NCBI GenBank assembly: GCA_963675135.1
Contig: OY776129.1
Span: 64,575,028 to 64,639,027 of the forward strand
DNA from: Galeopsis tetrahit
Taxonomy: Eukaryota > Streptophyta > Magnoliopsida > Lamiales > Lamiaceae
Length of the DNA: 64,000 nucleotides
Direction: 5' to 3'
A program made the position numbers and the translations under genes. Under the pieces are notes generated by a model that was not told where the DNA came from, searched no databases, and saw only the letters and a list, made by a program, of their open reading frames with translations. Position 1 is the first letter of the stretch, and every line of letters starts with the position of its first letter. Shown here one piece after another: positions 1-11,285 of the stretch.

Positions 1-1
1 T

Positions 2-277
2 GTCAAGGCTCCTGGACAGATTTTCTGGACTCCACCAATGAAGGCTGATGGCAGTGGAATTGATAGGAAAACCATCACTGATGAGTTTGTGCAACTTGTC
101 AAAGATGAAGATCTGATTGGAAAGAACGAAGAAGTCATGGCCTTGAAGAACAGGGCACTTTGCATCTTATGGACCGATCCCACTGTTCAAGGAACTCCCA
201 ACCTTTTTGAAGAAAAAGTCAGATGCAGGCAAGTGATGAAGCTGTTGAAGGTCAAGTCAAGATTCAAACTTTCATGA
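2..277 (+). pseudogene. C-terminal end of Copia 3' (env-like) ORF, cut by window start
   Basis: An open frame enters the window at base 2 and stops at 277. It lies upstream of a polypurine tract and an LTR start (676), so it is the last ORF of an LTR retrotransposon. The encoded residues (PGQIFWTPPM, then a Lys/Glu-rich helix) align by eye with the end of the third ORF of the 13.2-kb Copia element (PEFPRWKCPM, then a similar helix, near 18700-18890), which holds the same position before its own tract and LTR. Sirevirus-type Copia elements often carry such an extra ORF after pol; its function is unproven. Only the last 91 codons or so are visible, so intactness cannot be judged. The family assignment is inference from position and similarity. 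Confidence 0.6.
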
Positions 278-660
278 ACTTCTTATCTATGTTTTATTTT
301 AAATTTCCAAACAATTGTTGCTCCTTAAGAGCTAGAACTTACAACTTTCTGCTCTTACTTTGTGCTATGTTATCTGGATGATGTTTATCTATCTTATGCA
401 CTTGACAACAATTTTTGAGTCTTTTTTTACTTGTGCTATTTTTGTCTAAAAATAGACTCTAGCAAAATTTTTAAATGATTCTTACTTAGTTCAAGTTTTA
501 TAGAACCCAGAGAACTTAGCCCTATTAGGTTAATAATCTGAATCTATTCTGAGAAATTTTCTAAGTATAAAAAATACATGCTATTTGTCCTGTTTTTTGT
601 CAAATCTACTAAAAAAGAAATCCCTATGGATCTTTTGAAGTAAGTAGGTTTTGGCATCAT
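278..660. other. 3' untranslated region of the older Copia element
   Basis: AT-rich sequence between the end of the third ORF and the polypurine tract. No coding signal was seen; the short minus-strand frame at 544-756 crosses the LTR start and is chance. Confidence 0.5.
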
Positions 661-675
661 CAAAAAGGGGGAAAT
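661..675 (+). other. Polypurine tract of older Copia element
   Basis: CAAAAAGGGGGAAAT lies directly before the LTR start TGTTGGGATATG. The 13.2-kb Copia element has the same tract at 19082-19096 in the same position, so this is the plus-strand priming site of a related element. Confidence 0.8.
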
Positions 676-1444
676 TGTTGGGATATGGTTTATATTAATA
701 AAATAAAATTTGATTTTGATTAGATACCAAAACCCTAAGTAAAACCCCAAGTACAATGATTTGCCAAGTCTAGATTTTCAGGTTAGATAAGCTCATAAAT
801 GTTACGGATCTTTAACTTTATTAGAAAGATTATTTTTGAATCTATGACAAAAGACCTGGAAGCACAAAGAGCATGAAGACAAGAAGCTGAGGTGTTATGA
901 AAAAGTGACAAGGACTCATGATCGAAGACAAGTATGCTGAAGGACAAGAGTCAAGTATGATGAATTTGTATATTCATATACTTTGGACTTGGCACACTTA
1001 TGGTCAAAGATGATGGATGACGAGGCATATTACCCAGTACGAGGCCGTTAGCGGAAAGGACAGAATTATTCCAAAACAACCAATAAATTAGTGCCCCCTG
1101 TCACTGCGCATAACAAATTCTGAGAATGGAATGCAAAATTCAGAATGGACGTGAATGCATGTACAATTTGCATGCAGGCCCCTGAACAATTTAAAAGTTC
1201 AAATTTATGGATAGGTTTGCTATCTCCACCAACGGATAGTTTGCTTCTTCTATAAATAGGGCATATCTTGAATCATTTCGAGATCACGGGACACACAAGC
1301 CATACACATTCTAGCAATATTTTAGCATTAAAAAAATATTCAAAACACTCGAGAGATTAAAGCTTTTAAGCATATTCGCTTGTGAGTGTTATCTTTAGTC
1401 CCCACTAGGCAAGCTTATTGTTTTATTATCCTAAGCCTAGAAGA
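676..1444 (+). repeat. 3' LTR of older Copia element, first piece
   Basis: Begins TGTTGGGATATGG after the polypurine tract, like the LTR of the neighbouring Copia element. It contains a TATA box (1251-1260) and breaks off at 1445 where a MULE end starts. Sequence from about 7016 continues with LTR-like text that aligns with the second Copia LTR, and the true LTR end (GGGACCAACA) is at 20509. The LTR is therefore in three pieces: here, 7016-7212, and 20388-20509. Confidence 0.65.
1251..1260 (+). promoter_or_regulatory. TATA box in Copia LTR
   Basis: TATAAATAGG in the middle of the LTR, where the Pol II promoter of an LTR retrotransposon is expected. Confidence 0.5.
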
Positions 1445-1540
1445 GGGAAAATTGTTTTTTAAGGACCGCAACTTTGGGGGTGTTGCAAAAAGAGGACCGT
1501 AACTTTACGGGCTAGCAAAAAGAGGACCGTAATTTTTTTT
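1445..1540 (+). repeat. Left terminal region of MULE
   Basis: GGGAAAATTGTTTTTTAAGG followed by two close copies of a GCAAAAAGAGGACCGTAA segment. Long, internally repeated TIRs are usual for MULEs. The inverted partner was not found near 6600-7080. Confidence 0.5.
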
Positions 1541-1820
1541 TCTCGCAAATGTAGGCCTAATTAGCCCGACCGACCCAATTTCGGGCTATTATTGCACGTG
1601 AAAGTCATGTGAGGAAGTAAATTGGGCTGAAACGCATACGTGGATATTAATTAATAAAACATAATGTCACATCACAGCCACCTCAATTCAAAATGACATG
1701 TCAACATCTTTCTCATTTCAAAACAAAAAAAAAACCCTAATCTATCGAGAAAACACAACCAAGAGCAAGAACGCAATATCAAAAGCCCTATTAGCGGAAG
1801 AAAAAAATTGCGATTCATAG

Positions 1821-2447
1821 ATGTCTACCAAAACGAGTCAAGATAATGTTGTTGTTGAGTGTTATTGTGGAAGAAAAGCTCTAATTCGCACCTCTTGGAC
1901 AGACGAAAATCCAGGAAGAAGATTTCTTTGTTGTGTAAACTCAAACTCAAAGGTAAGAATTATATCTACCAAATTGTAGTTTTCAAGCATTGTTAAAATA
2001 GGCATAAAACCCATATACTCTGTTTATTCCAATATGTCGACCTCTTATATCTTATTTCCCATTTTCATATCCATTTGTGTAATTCCCTATTAACTATTGC
2101 ATATGCGTGTAAATAAAATTTCTATTTCCTATGCATTGGTGTTAAGATATGATATATTTTTGTTCAATGTTGATGTTGATCCATACCAATAGACTGAGAT
2201 TAAAATGCTCTATGCATATGCTTTGATGTCCTCTGTTTATATTTTGGTATGAAAATTTTGTATTAAAATTTATGTTCAATTTTTTGGGATTAAAATCTAG
2301 ATTAATGTTGATGTGTGATATGATGTGCTTTGTTTATATTAAATGTAGAGAGGTGGGTGCTCTTTCTGGGCGTGGAAAGACCCCCCAATGTGTTGGAGAT
2401 CAAAGATGATTATTCCGGGATTGTTGCGAAGGTTAAATGCAGCATAA
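1821..2447 (+). CDS. GRF-type zinc-finger protein, two exons, carried by the MULE
   Basis: Exon 1 is 1821-1952 (44 codons) and exon 2 is 2349-2447, joined by a 396-bp intron with GTAAGA and TGTAG ends in phase 0, giving a 76-residue protein. Visible GRF finger features are CYCGRKA near residue 13, WTDENPGRRF, a CC pair, then GGCSFWAWKDPPM across the splice, matching the zinc-binding Cys set and aromatic core of plant GRF-finger proteins (At4g04775-like). After the TAA (2445-2447) the same frame stays open to 2564 and encodes a Lys/Glu helix followed by a hydrophobic stretch, the usual coiled-coil plus membrane tail of this family, so the stop looks like a truncation. It lies convergent to the transposase, in the mudrB-like position. 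GRF fingers bind single-stranded nucleic acid in better-studied proteins; the role here is unknown. Confidence 0.65.
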
Positions 2448-2564
2448 ACGGAAATTGAGAAGTTCAAAACAGAAAATGTGAAACAAAAATTTAGAGTTAT
2501 TGTATTGGTCTTCATATTGTCTATGATGTTATGTTGGAAGGCAACTGCTCTTGTAGTTGGTTAG
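2448..2564 (+). pseudogene. In-frame tail of GRF protein behind a TAA stop
   Basis: Thirty-eight sense codons in the same frame as exon 2, ending at TAG 2562-2564. They encode a short charged helix (EIEKFKTENVKQ) followed by about 15 hydrophobic residues, typical of the C-terminal anchor of plant GRF-finger proteins. One in-frame stop separates it from the finger domain. Confidence 0.5.
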
Positions 2565-3521
2565 CTATTGTTTAGGCAATTGCTAATGTAGTTGGTGTAT
2601 CAATGTGCTAATGTAGTTGTTCATTGTAATTGCTAATGAGGTTAACAATTTGTAGGTAATTGAGTATAATGTATGTTAATCAGGTACTGTTTATGTTTGT
2701 GAATGGATAATTTGAGGAACAAGACTTATATTTTATTTTGCATTGTTCAATTGGTTATATTGAATCTCATAGAAAGATAACTTGAAGAACAAAGCAAGTT
2801 TAGTGATGAGGGACTTTTGACAAATAGATTATGGGCATGAACAACTACTGCATCTATGTTTTTTTTTGGGAAAAAAACTAAAATCTTATTAAAACTTGGC
2901 ATCTGGAATGCCACCATACATAAAGGAAACTCAGCAGAAAAAATAAAACAGAGGAAACAATCAAAGCCTAAACAATGCAAATTTTCGGCATTCTCTGCCA
3001 CTCATCAAAAGTGTTCCACTTAGAATACCTTGAAAACATTTCAAAAAGTAAAAGGAAAAAACTAAAACAAAAATTCCTTTAAGCAAGTAGCTTTCATATG
3101 GCAAAACAAAATGCTCTGGAGAAGCAGTTGGAAGCAAGAAAAAACAAAACAAAATACACCATAAATATAATCAATACAACACATGTTATCCTAAATCAAT
3201 AGAGTATATCATAAATATCAACAGAATATATCATAAATATGTTATAACAAAAGAAGTTTCATTTAAATAAAACACATACCTGTCAAACCAACATAATATA
3301 TCATGCATACATATCAAAAGAAGTTTCATTTAACTTCATCCTCTACCCACATGTTATCCAATCCAAAATACATCATCTAAGCAAAATACACCATAAGCCT
3401 AAAAAACCAACAAACTATCCAAAATACATAAAAGTCAAAGTTTACGGATAGAGGTCATCCAAAATGATAGTTAATACACTAATGTTAAAAAGACCACCGA
3501 ATTCAATAAAACTAAATTCCT
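2565..3521. other. Non-coding interior of MULE between convergent genes
   Basis: AT-rich region holding the presumed 3' ends of both MULE genes. Minus-strand frames at 2747-3152 are low-complexity and resemble nothing I recognise. No further gene is supported. Confidence 0.4.
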
Positions 3522-6500
3522 TCACTTCTTTCTCTTTGACACATTTTGAAGAGTTGACAAATGTCTGAACTTTTTTCCTCCAGAAGTTGGTCCCCCAATC
3601 TGAACACCTCTTGGCCTTTTACCTAGTTGGAGTTGGTCCCAACTTGTAGGTCCAGGTACCTTCGCCATACTCTGTGACTGTTGTGTAGGTATTTCATCAT
3701 CTAAAACTGCACTAATAGGCTCTTGTGAAACAGGGAGAGGTGGCAACATTGATTGCCTTGGATGTTCTTCATTAGTTTCAAGCTCGTTCAATGGTCTCCT
3801 TCCTTGATTGTTTCTTTTATCCCTTCTCTTCTGCAAAATAAACAAATATATATACATACATTTAGCAAAAAAAAAATAAAAAACAGATCAAGATTCATAA
3901 TTAATATATTAAATAATGCAATATTACTCCTCTATTGACACTTGATCCCCCTATGCTTGTTCTTCCCTGCAAAAAAATAAAAATAATAATATGTAATTTA
4001 CACATTTGATATATCAAATAATAATATGTAATTTACACTTCTGAAATGGTACCTGGTCTCCCCTCCTGCATGATTTACTATTGTGGCCTTGAAATCCACA
4101 TTCCCTACATGTGATAGTAGATTGTCTTCTCTTCAATGCTGTTTTTTTCTTCCTTTTCCTTTCTTTTTTGACTTCTTTTCAGGTTCATCAGGTTCATTTA
4201 TTTCTTCTAGCTCTTGCAGGCCTCCCTTTTCCTCTCCCCATGTTTGGAGGCAATGGTGGAATGAAACAAGTCTCAAGCCATAGTGCATCCCCATTTATCC
4301 CTTTAATGGATGGTGCATAACTTCTTTTGTAGCAATCAATTGTGTACCAATCACTAACATAATCCTCAATATCTTCATGTTGATGTGTGATTGCTGAAAT
4401 GGCATGTCTACATGGAATTCCACTTAAATCCCAAATTTTGCAAGTACATGTATGCTCTTCTAAGTTCACACAAAATTGAGTTCCATCCTTAACTCTAACC
4501 TGTAGGTAAATTGTAAATTAAACTCATAAAATGCTTACATTAAATTGTAGTTAAACTGTAAATTAAACTCAGAAAATGTAAAATTAAACTCATAAAAATG
4601 CTTACTTGATAGTTAAAATTATCACACTTGATAGGAATGCAGTTGGCTGTTCCCATAATGTGTTTATTGATGATCTGCCTGATCTTAGGACAAATTCTCC
4701 CTTTCCACTTTGTTGCTGCAACATCTCTGTTGAATTGAAACCGCATCATGAGCCACTCCCTTATCCACTCTAGCATGGTCAAAATAGGCATTTGTCTTGC
4801 CTCCAATATGGTAGCATTAAAGCTTTCACACACATTATTTAGAAGCATGTCACACTTGGGATGCTCACTAAAATGAGACTTGCTCCATTGGTTAGCTGGT
4901 TTAGCATTTAGCCACTCCCATGCACTGAGGTTTAACTCTTTCAACTCCTCCATTGTCGTCTTCCATTAAGCAATTGTACTAGCAAAGACAGCCTTCCACA
5001 ATGCTTCTTTGTATGCAAGACCTCTATAACCAGCTGTCTTGAAATTTCCATGCAAATGTCTAACACAGAACCTGTGTTGTGAATCTGGAAAAACCTCACC
5101 AAATGCTTGAATTAAACCTTTTTGTTTCACTCATAAAGGTATACTCATAGGATCTGAATATCTCCAAGTCATGCTTTAAACAAATTAGAAACCATTCCCA
5201 TGTCTCTCTACATTCAGTGTTCACAACTGCCCAAAGCAATGGGGTATAAACTATTATTTGCATCAACACTTACAGCTGTTAAAAGTATTCCCTTATGGGG
5301 TCCCTTCAAATGACATCCATCTACCCCAATTATAGGCCTACACCCTGAAGCAAAACCCTTCTTAGCTGCATGTAGACAAACATATAATCTGTTGAACCTA
5401 TCATCACCATTATCATCAATTTCAGAAGCCACAATTACTGTAGAACCAGGATTGGTTCTTCTTAGCTCATCTGCATAATCCCATAGCTTGCTATACTGAG
5501 CATTAGGATTACCCTCAAGTTTTTTCAATGCCAACCTTTTAGCTCTAAAAGCTTGATGTTTAGAAACATCACACCCTATGTCATCCACCACATCTTCCCT
5601 AAAGCCACTCACCTTTCTAGAAGGCTCATTGGAATTTTTTTTAACAAACTTCTCACAAATCCAAGTGGATTTAACATTTTTCACCTTAAAAGAAGAGCAC
5701 AAGTGTGTTTAGGGCAGTAATCTCTAATTTGATAAGTTTCCTCGTTTGAAACTTTCAGTAATGTAAGTTTCCATGGACATTTTCTATCCATACACCTTGC
5801 ATACACTCTTTCAGGAGCATTCTTAGTAAATATAACTGACCTATTTGATTCAATGGCTGCTGTTTGCACTGCCTTCTTGAAGTCATGTCTATTACTAAAG
5901 ATCATGCCTAGTTCAAACTCCGGTGAATCATACATAACATTAGGATTGAAAACAGGGTAGTTAGGCCCTGTTTGTTCAGAATCAGAGTCTTTAAACTCAT
6001 AAAAATCCCTATCTGCAACAACAACATCACAATCTGAATCAGAGTCCTCACCATTACTATCATTCACAACTCTAGTCTCCTCATCCTCACATATATTTTT
6101 TTCAAATAAAGCATCATCATCATCACTCCCACTCTCTTCTATCATATTGTAATCAGAATCTGAAAAATATTCAAGTTCACTATCATCCAACACCTTCTCC
6201 TTTCCTTTCTCCACAGCCTTCCCTCCCAAATTCTCCACAACCTCCTCAACGTCATCATTTTCAGCCCTGTCACTATCCACATTATGACTAACCTCCACAT
6301 TATCCCCCCCCCAAAATCATTATCATCCACTTCAACATCATCAATGTATATGTCAAATTCTCTAAGAGGAATATGTTTAGTTGCCCAAATTCTAACTTCT
6401 TCGTCTGTACTAAGAAGCCTAAATACATTACCAATTAAAAAGTAAAACTTTCTAATTTTACCAACCGGTTCACCACAATACTCTTTGACGGAGTTCACTA

Positions 6501-6612
6501 ACGCATCCCATCCTAAGTGTTGAGCTGTAACCCAATCAAGCTTAATTGTATTACCCCCATAGTAATGAGGTATGGGAAATGTTTTAAACTCACCACCCCC
6601 ATTGCAATCCCA
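3522..6612 (-). pseudogene. MuDR-type MULE transposase, frameshifted
   Basis: Reading down the minus strand, an exon starts at 6612 behind a TTAACAG acceptor and runs into an N-terminal MULE region (WDCNGGG, later EVRIWATKHIPLREFDIY). Next come an acidic stretch and the MuDR DNA-binding-type region (FELGMIFSNRHDFKKAV, about 5925-5720), then the transposase core (GVDGCHLKGPHKG, about 5320), a MULE C-terminal core (NNVCESFNATILEAR), a SWIM finger CxCxnCxH (CTCKIWDLSGIPCRH, about 4440), a CCHC knuckle (CRECGFQGHNSKSC, about 4100) and a basic tail ending at 3522. Lesions include a frame change at a ten-C run (6303-6312), one near 5695, and several between 5214 and 4953. The enzyme would cut and join the MULE ends; this copy cannot make it whole. 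Confidence 0.8.
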
Positions 6613-7015
6613 CTGTTAAATAAACACCACGAGGTGCTGCATTAAACAAAATAAATAAATCAGTGAGTAACAATAAAGACAACAAATGAAATAGAGCCTT
6701 AATTTGGAGTACTAAAATGAGATTATTTTGTTCAAATGGACAATACCCAGGTGTAATAGCAAATTAGAAATACAGAGTATTAATTAGCTGGATTATATCC
6801 ATTCAAAAATTTAGCACAATTCGATTACCATGTATGCATCTCACTCTCCTCCTCTCCTCTCTCTCTCTCTCTCTATATATAAAAGTATATAAAAAATACG
6901 GCTTAATCTCAATTAGTGATGAATACTCAATTAGTGATGAATACTATGATCTACTAACACAGAAGACACATGAATAGCAAATTTCCAAATCCAACCAGAA
7001 GCAGGACAAAGCCAA
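6613..7015. other. Region upstream of MULE transposase
   Basis: AT-rich with a CT microsatellite (about 6844-6873) followed by TATATATAAAAG. It may hold the transposase promoter and first intron. No right TIR was recognised. Confidence 0.35.
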
Positions 7016-7212
7016 AACACTATACGTCTTGTGTTCTTATTTACTGCGTTTATCTTATTGCTTAAGTTTTTGTATTGTTACAACTGCTTATTGTTTATTT
7101 GGTAGCTTAGTACTTAAGTGCATATTATTTGAGGAGTATAATAGGGCCTATCATTTATTCCGCATACAAGTTGTTTCCTATTAAGATCTGTTAGAATATC
7201 TCATTAAGTATT
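7016..7212 (+). repeat. Older Copia LTR, second piece
   Basis: The segment is LTR-like by alignment with the second Copia's LTR near 8240-8290 (shared ATTGCTTAA context). Bases 7077-7212 followed by 20388-20509 are repeated as one contiguous block at 21194-21448, which shows that these pieces were joined before the 13.2-kb Copia inserted. The left boundary is approximate. Confidence 0.6.
7208..7212. repeat. Left target-site duplication of 13.2-kb Copia
   Basis: GTATT directly before the LTR start, repeated at 20383-20387 directly after the 3' LTR. The uninterrupted site is preserved in the duplicate near 21325-21335 (AAGTATTCTCATAGG). Confidence 0.9.
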
Positions 7213-8499
7213 TGTTGGGATATGAATCCTAAGACAAGTCCTAAGTGATGAAAAGATAAGATGAAGTTTTGATAAGCCAAAAGTAGTTTGAATATTTTCT
7301 AAGTATTGACTGTTCTAGTCTAGTTGAGTTGAAGTCATCTTGAGCAAGACCAGTAGAATTCGCATAAGTTCACATGGAAAAATAAAGTACTTATAAATTT
7401 GTATATTGTTTATACTTCATATATGTTAGTTTGTTATTGAGCTAGAATAAATGTATAGAAGCTCATGTTTTTTAATGTAATAGATTAGTTTGATTGTATA
7501 GATTATAAGTTGACTAAGCTTGTATTATAGAAGCTTAATGTAATGTAATAGTCTTGATAGGTTTAGTATAGTTTACTATTGATGTTTGTACAAGGAAGAC
7601 CAGACAAGAAGACTTGAAGTCTACTACTTGAGAAGACAGGTGGACTACAAGACAAGACAAGTACATACAAATCTACACAAGACAAGTCAACGTGAAGTTA
7701 GTTAGTCAAAGCGCGTATAAAGATAAGGATAGAAGTTAGTTATGGAATAACTAATTCGTAACAGAAATGCGTAGATGGATAAGAAGAATCAGTTGAAGAT
7801 AGTTTTCAAGAAAAGTTGGTTACAACTTACTGAGTTCTTGAAGTTTGAAGTTTATAAATACTTCATGATGGTGATCATTTGAAGACTACTGATTGATTAC
7901 TAAAGCTGTGCGTATTAAAGCTACATACTGAAGATTACTCTCAGAGTTCATTGAAGATTCAGAAAGCAAGTCCGCTAGTCAAGTGAAGAAACCAGAAGAC
8001 TGCTACTAAATAAGTTTTTCGATTTTGTTTGTTATTTTTCAAGGTGCTAGATACTTGTTAAATTTCTAGTAAGATCGTAGGCATATCTGGAGATATCGTC
8101 TTAGAAGATCTAAGTCTTCTTCTTGGGACTTAAAAGACAGGAACATACACTTTGTACTCGATTGGAAGAGTTTAGTGGAAACATCACAACTGGGTTTGTG
8201 AGAGTGGACGTAGACAAGTTGTCGAACCACTATAAATTGTTTGTGTTGTTTACTTTACTGTTTGGTTTAATTGCTTAACTGTTTAACTGCATAACTAAAC
8301 TAGACTAGTTGAGTATTCATAAGAACAGAGTTCTCGAATTAAGAAGTTGAGTATAAACTTGAATTGGGCTCATTGTTAATTTCGTATTTCCGCATATTGT
8401 ATTCTGATATTTCGATAGATTTTTGAAAAGTCTATTCACCCCCCCCTATAGACATTTTCACTAGCTTACTCGTTATTAACTCAACTTTGGGGACCTACA
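7213..8499 (+). repeat. 5' LTR of 13.2-kb Copia
   Basis: 1287 bp, TGTTGGGATATG to GGGGACCTACA. It matches 19097-20382 almost base for base. Differences seen include an eight-C versus seven-C run near 8448 and scattered transitions. Confidence 0.95.
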
Positions 8500-8501
8500 A
8501 G

Positions 8502-8513
8502 TGGTATCAGAGC
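8502..8513 (+). other. Primer binding site (initiator tRNA-Met)
   Basis: TGGTATCAGAGC two bases after the LTR end, the standard minus-strand primer site of plant Copia elements. Confidence 0.92.
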
Positions 8514-8698
8514 GGTAGTTTACGAACTGCTGTTTCTTGATAACCGACTTAAGACTTAGGGTGAAGTCTTGGTCCTTGATTGTTCTTGTTTACGTGGTCT
8601 TGATCAAATACTCTTGTTATATCTGTTTCGTGCTCCCTGTTCTTGACTTATCTGTTTTTCTTGACCATAACTCTACTTAGCACTTATTTCTTGAAAAC

Positions 8699-11275
8699 AT
8701 GTCTCTTGAGATCAGCGCTAACAAGTTACCCAAGTTCCAGGTTCAGGACTATGACTACTGGAAGCTGCGAATGGAAGCCATTTTCAGTTCCACGCATGAC
8801 CTAATGATCTCTGTTATCACAGAAGGACCTATTGTTACAATGGTTCCAAATACTGCTGTTCTTGACCCAAGCAAACCAATTGGTACACTCGTCAAGAAAC
8901 CCAGGTCAAATTTAACCTCAGAAGAAATGCGTCAAAATAATTTGGATAGTTTGGCAAAGAATTACATATTACACACTCTTCCTAACGAGTATCTAGGAAA
9001 AGTGTTAAAATGTAAAACTGCCAAGGAGATGTGGGACAGACTAGCTATCATTTGTGAAGGGACCTCCCTAATCAAAGAGAGCAAGCTCTCCACAGCTGTC
9101 CAAAGATTTGAATCATTTCAGATGAAAGCTGGCGAAACTATCGACCAGCTGGATACTCGTTTTACTAAAATCATGAATGACCTTGAAGTTCTTGGTAAAA
9201 CTTATACTCCTCGTGAAATCAATCTTAGGATTCTTAAGAGCTTAGATCCTCGATGGAAAATGGTAAAGATGCTTGTTAAGAATACCCAAGACATAGATGC
9301 TTGGAGTGCAGAGACCATGTTTCAAACTCTGAAGGCTCATGAGTTTGATCTAGACGAAGATGAATCACTAGCCAGTAGTGATAGAGAACATGCTGTATCT
9401 AAGAACGTTGCCTTTAAGTCTACTTCATCTAAGTCATCTAAGGTAGATAAGTCCAAGTCTAAGACTAAGTCTGCTTCTGTGAAAGATGAGTTAGATTCTG
9501 ATCTTAGTCTGAAGGATCAGGTAAACCTTATGGTTAGAAAGTTTGATAGGCTGAATAAACGTTTTGGTAGATACAAGAAATTCTATAGGGATCATAGAGC
9601 ATCTACTTCTAAGAACTCGTCTGAGACCAGACGAGACCGAAACTCGTCTGAAAGGAGAGACGAAGTCTCGAAAGGAAACAGACGAGATAGAGAGTCTGAC
9701 GATAGGAAGATTCAACGTTTTGATAGACGTGATAAACGTAGGGACAAATCTCCTATTAAAAAGGCTACTAATGATCTCTTGTGCTATAATTGTGAAAAGC
9801 CAGGTCACTACATATATGAATGTCCAGACCTAAGCACTGATGATTGTGAAGAACGCAAGGCACGAAGAGAAAGAAGATATAACCGTGGCAAGAAGGCAAT
9901 GATGGCCAATGATGACTCTGATTCGGATTCAGACGAGTTACCATCGTCCTTATCTAGTCACTCGACTGATCCAGATCACGATGAAGCATTCATAGTAGAT
10001 GATGGCCTATGCTGCATGGCTAAAATCGAACAAGAGGTATCATCTGCTACATCTTTTCAATCTTGTGATGATTCTGAAACTGATGAAAGTGATACTGCTA
10101 GTAGTGAAGTAGGAAGTAGTCTTCAGCACTCGACTAGTGCAGTTGAGGACGACCTTCTACTTGCTAACCAAGCTTTCATTGAAGTCAGTGATGAAAACAT
10201 CGCCTTAAAACAAGAAATCATTGATCTTAAGGAAGCTCAATCTAAAGTAGATCCTAATGTAACAGTCCTAAATGAACGCTTGACTGAAGAGTTGAGACAA
10301 CTCAAAGAAAAGTATGCATTGACTGACAGGCTATATCAAGACCTACTTAAGACACATGCAACTGAGAGAAATGAGTTCAATGTTTTAAAGAGCAAATGCA
10401 AAAAGCTTGAAGAACGTAATAAGTTCTTAGAGACTGAGGTTGTCACACTTGATCTCAGACTTACTGACCTGGTTAATTCTTCAAAGATTAACCTTGAACT
10501 GTCAGATAGGTATAGAGATCCAGCTGACAAGACAGGTATAGGTGCTGAGTCATCTAGCTCGTCTACTCGAGTCAATAAGAACCCTACTACTACTAAAACA
10601 AGACTTTTGCCTAATGATAAAGGAAAAGGACCAATGATATACGATCTTGGAACTCCATCTAAAGACACTGCACCTAAACAAGCTCGAGTTATCATTCCAA
10701 TTACCAAGGGAGGTAAAAAGAATGTTAACAACAAGCCTGTTCCATCTAGAACTAATCTTCAAAGGACCACTAATCGTGGACGACCCAACCAGGTCAGATA
10801 CGAGGACTGGTATCCTGAGGAGACGAGTACTAGACAAGTACAGACTAGACGACAAGAGTCTAGACCTCCGTTTATAAGGCAGTCACAACTCTACTCGTCT
10901 AGACCTAGACAGGTAGCTCCCAAATATCGTACACAAGCTGTTCTATATCCTCCACCTCTATCATACGATATTTTAAGTGAGGAAAGACCCAAACGCGTCT
11001 ATAAACCGTATGGACCTAATGCATACAAACCCTACTCTAACTATCATAGACAAGTGTCTGCTCAAGTAGAGATTAAGTCGAAAGGCTATCTCCAAAGAGT
11101 AGACCCAAACTCGACTGATAGGCCAGAGAAGGACAACAAGGTCTTATTTTGCAACAAGTATGGCCGAAAGCTTAAGAGATCAAACTTGTTCAAGACTCCA
11201 ATGTATATTTGGATTCCTCTGAACTCGACTAACCCCCAGGACCCCAATAAACAAACAGGGTACCTAAATTATTGA
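8699..11275 (+). CDS. gag: Copia gag polyprotein
   Basis: An intact 858-codon frame beginning about 190 bp after the primer site. Residues 10-220 resemble the plant Copia gag (UBN2-type) capsid region (YDYWKLRMEA, then helices ending KAHEFDLDEDE). A Lys/Arg/Ser-rich linker leads to a CCHC knuckle CYNCEKPGHYIYEC at residues 362-375, which binds RNA. The remainder is an unusually long extension: an acidic Ser/Asp segment, a predicted coiled coil around residues 520-600, then a basic Arg/Pro-rich tail. Extended gags are a Sirevirus trait. The product would assemble the cytoplasmic virus-like particle. It ends in a different frame from pol, eleven bases before the pol start codon, so pol would need a frameshift, splicing or re-initiation. 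Confidence 0.9.
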   Translation: MSLEISANKLPKFQVQDYDYWKLRMEAIFSSTHDLMISVITEGPIVTMVPNTAVLDPSKPIGTLVKKPRSNLTSEEMRQNNLDSLAKNYILHTLPNEYLGKVLKCKTAKEMWDRLAIICEGTSLIKESKLSTAVQRFESFQMKAGETIDQLDTRFTKIMNDLEVLGKTYTPREINLRILKSLDPRWKMVKMLVKNTQDIDAWSAETMFQTLKAHEFDLDEDESLASSDREHAVSKNVAFKSTSSKSSKVDKSKSKTKSASVKDELDSDLSLKDQVNLMVRKFDRLNKRFGRYKKFYRDHRASTSKNSSETRRDRNSSERRDEVSKGNRRDRESDDRKIQRFDRRDKRRDKSPIKKATNDLLCYNCEKPGHYIYECPDLSTDDCEERKARRERRYNRGKKAMMANDDSDSDSDELPSSLSSHSTDPDHDEAFIVDDGLCCMAKIEQEVSSATSFQSCDDSETDESDTASSEVGSSLQHSTSAVEDDLLLANQAFIEVSDENIALKQEIIDLKEAQSKVDPNVTVLNERLTEELRQLKEKYALTDRLYQDLLKTHATERNEFNVLKSKCKKLEERNKFLETEVVTLDLRLTDLVNSSKINLELSDRYRDPADKTGIGAESSSSSTRVNKNPTTTKTRLLPNDKGKGPMIYDLGTPSKDTAPKQARVIIPITKGGKKNVNNKPVPSRTNLQRTTNRGRPNQVRYEDWYPEETSTRQVQTRRQESRPPFIRQSQLYSSRPRQVAPKYRTQAVLYPPPLSYDILSEERPKRVYKPYGPNAYKPYSNYHRQVSAQVEIKSKGYLQRVDPNSTDRPEKDNKVLFCNKYGRKLKRSNLFKTPMYIWIPLNSTNPQDPNKQTGYLNY

Positions 11276-11285
11276 ATATCATCTA

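Larger units (their letters stand above)
1445..7015 (-). mobile_element. MuDR-like MULE carrying a transposase and a GRF zinc-finger gene; right end lost
   Basis: The left end starts GGGAAAATTG and is followed by a long terminal region with repeated AGAGGACCGTAA motifs (1445-1540). Inside lie a convergent pair of genes: a GRF zinc-finger gene on plus (1821-2447) and a MuDR-type transposase on minus (3522-6612). This layout matches maize MuDR, where mudrA and mudrB face each other from opposite TIRs. I could not find the matching right TIR or a 9-bp target duplication; the right boundary is set where LTR-like sequence resumes. The element sits inside the LTR of the older Copia element. It is inactive as seen, because the transposase is broken and one TIR is missing. 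Confidence 0.65.
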
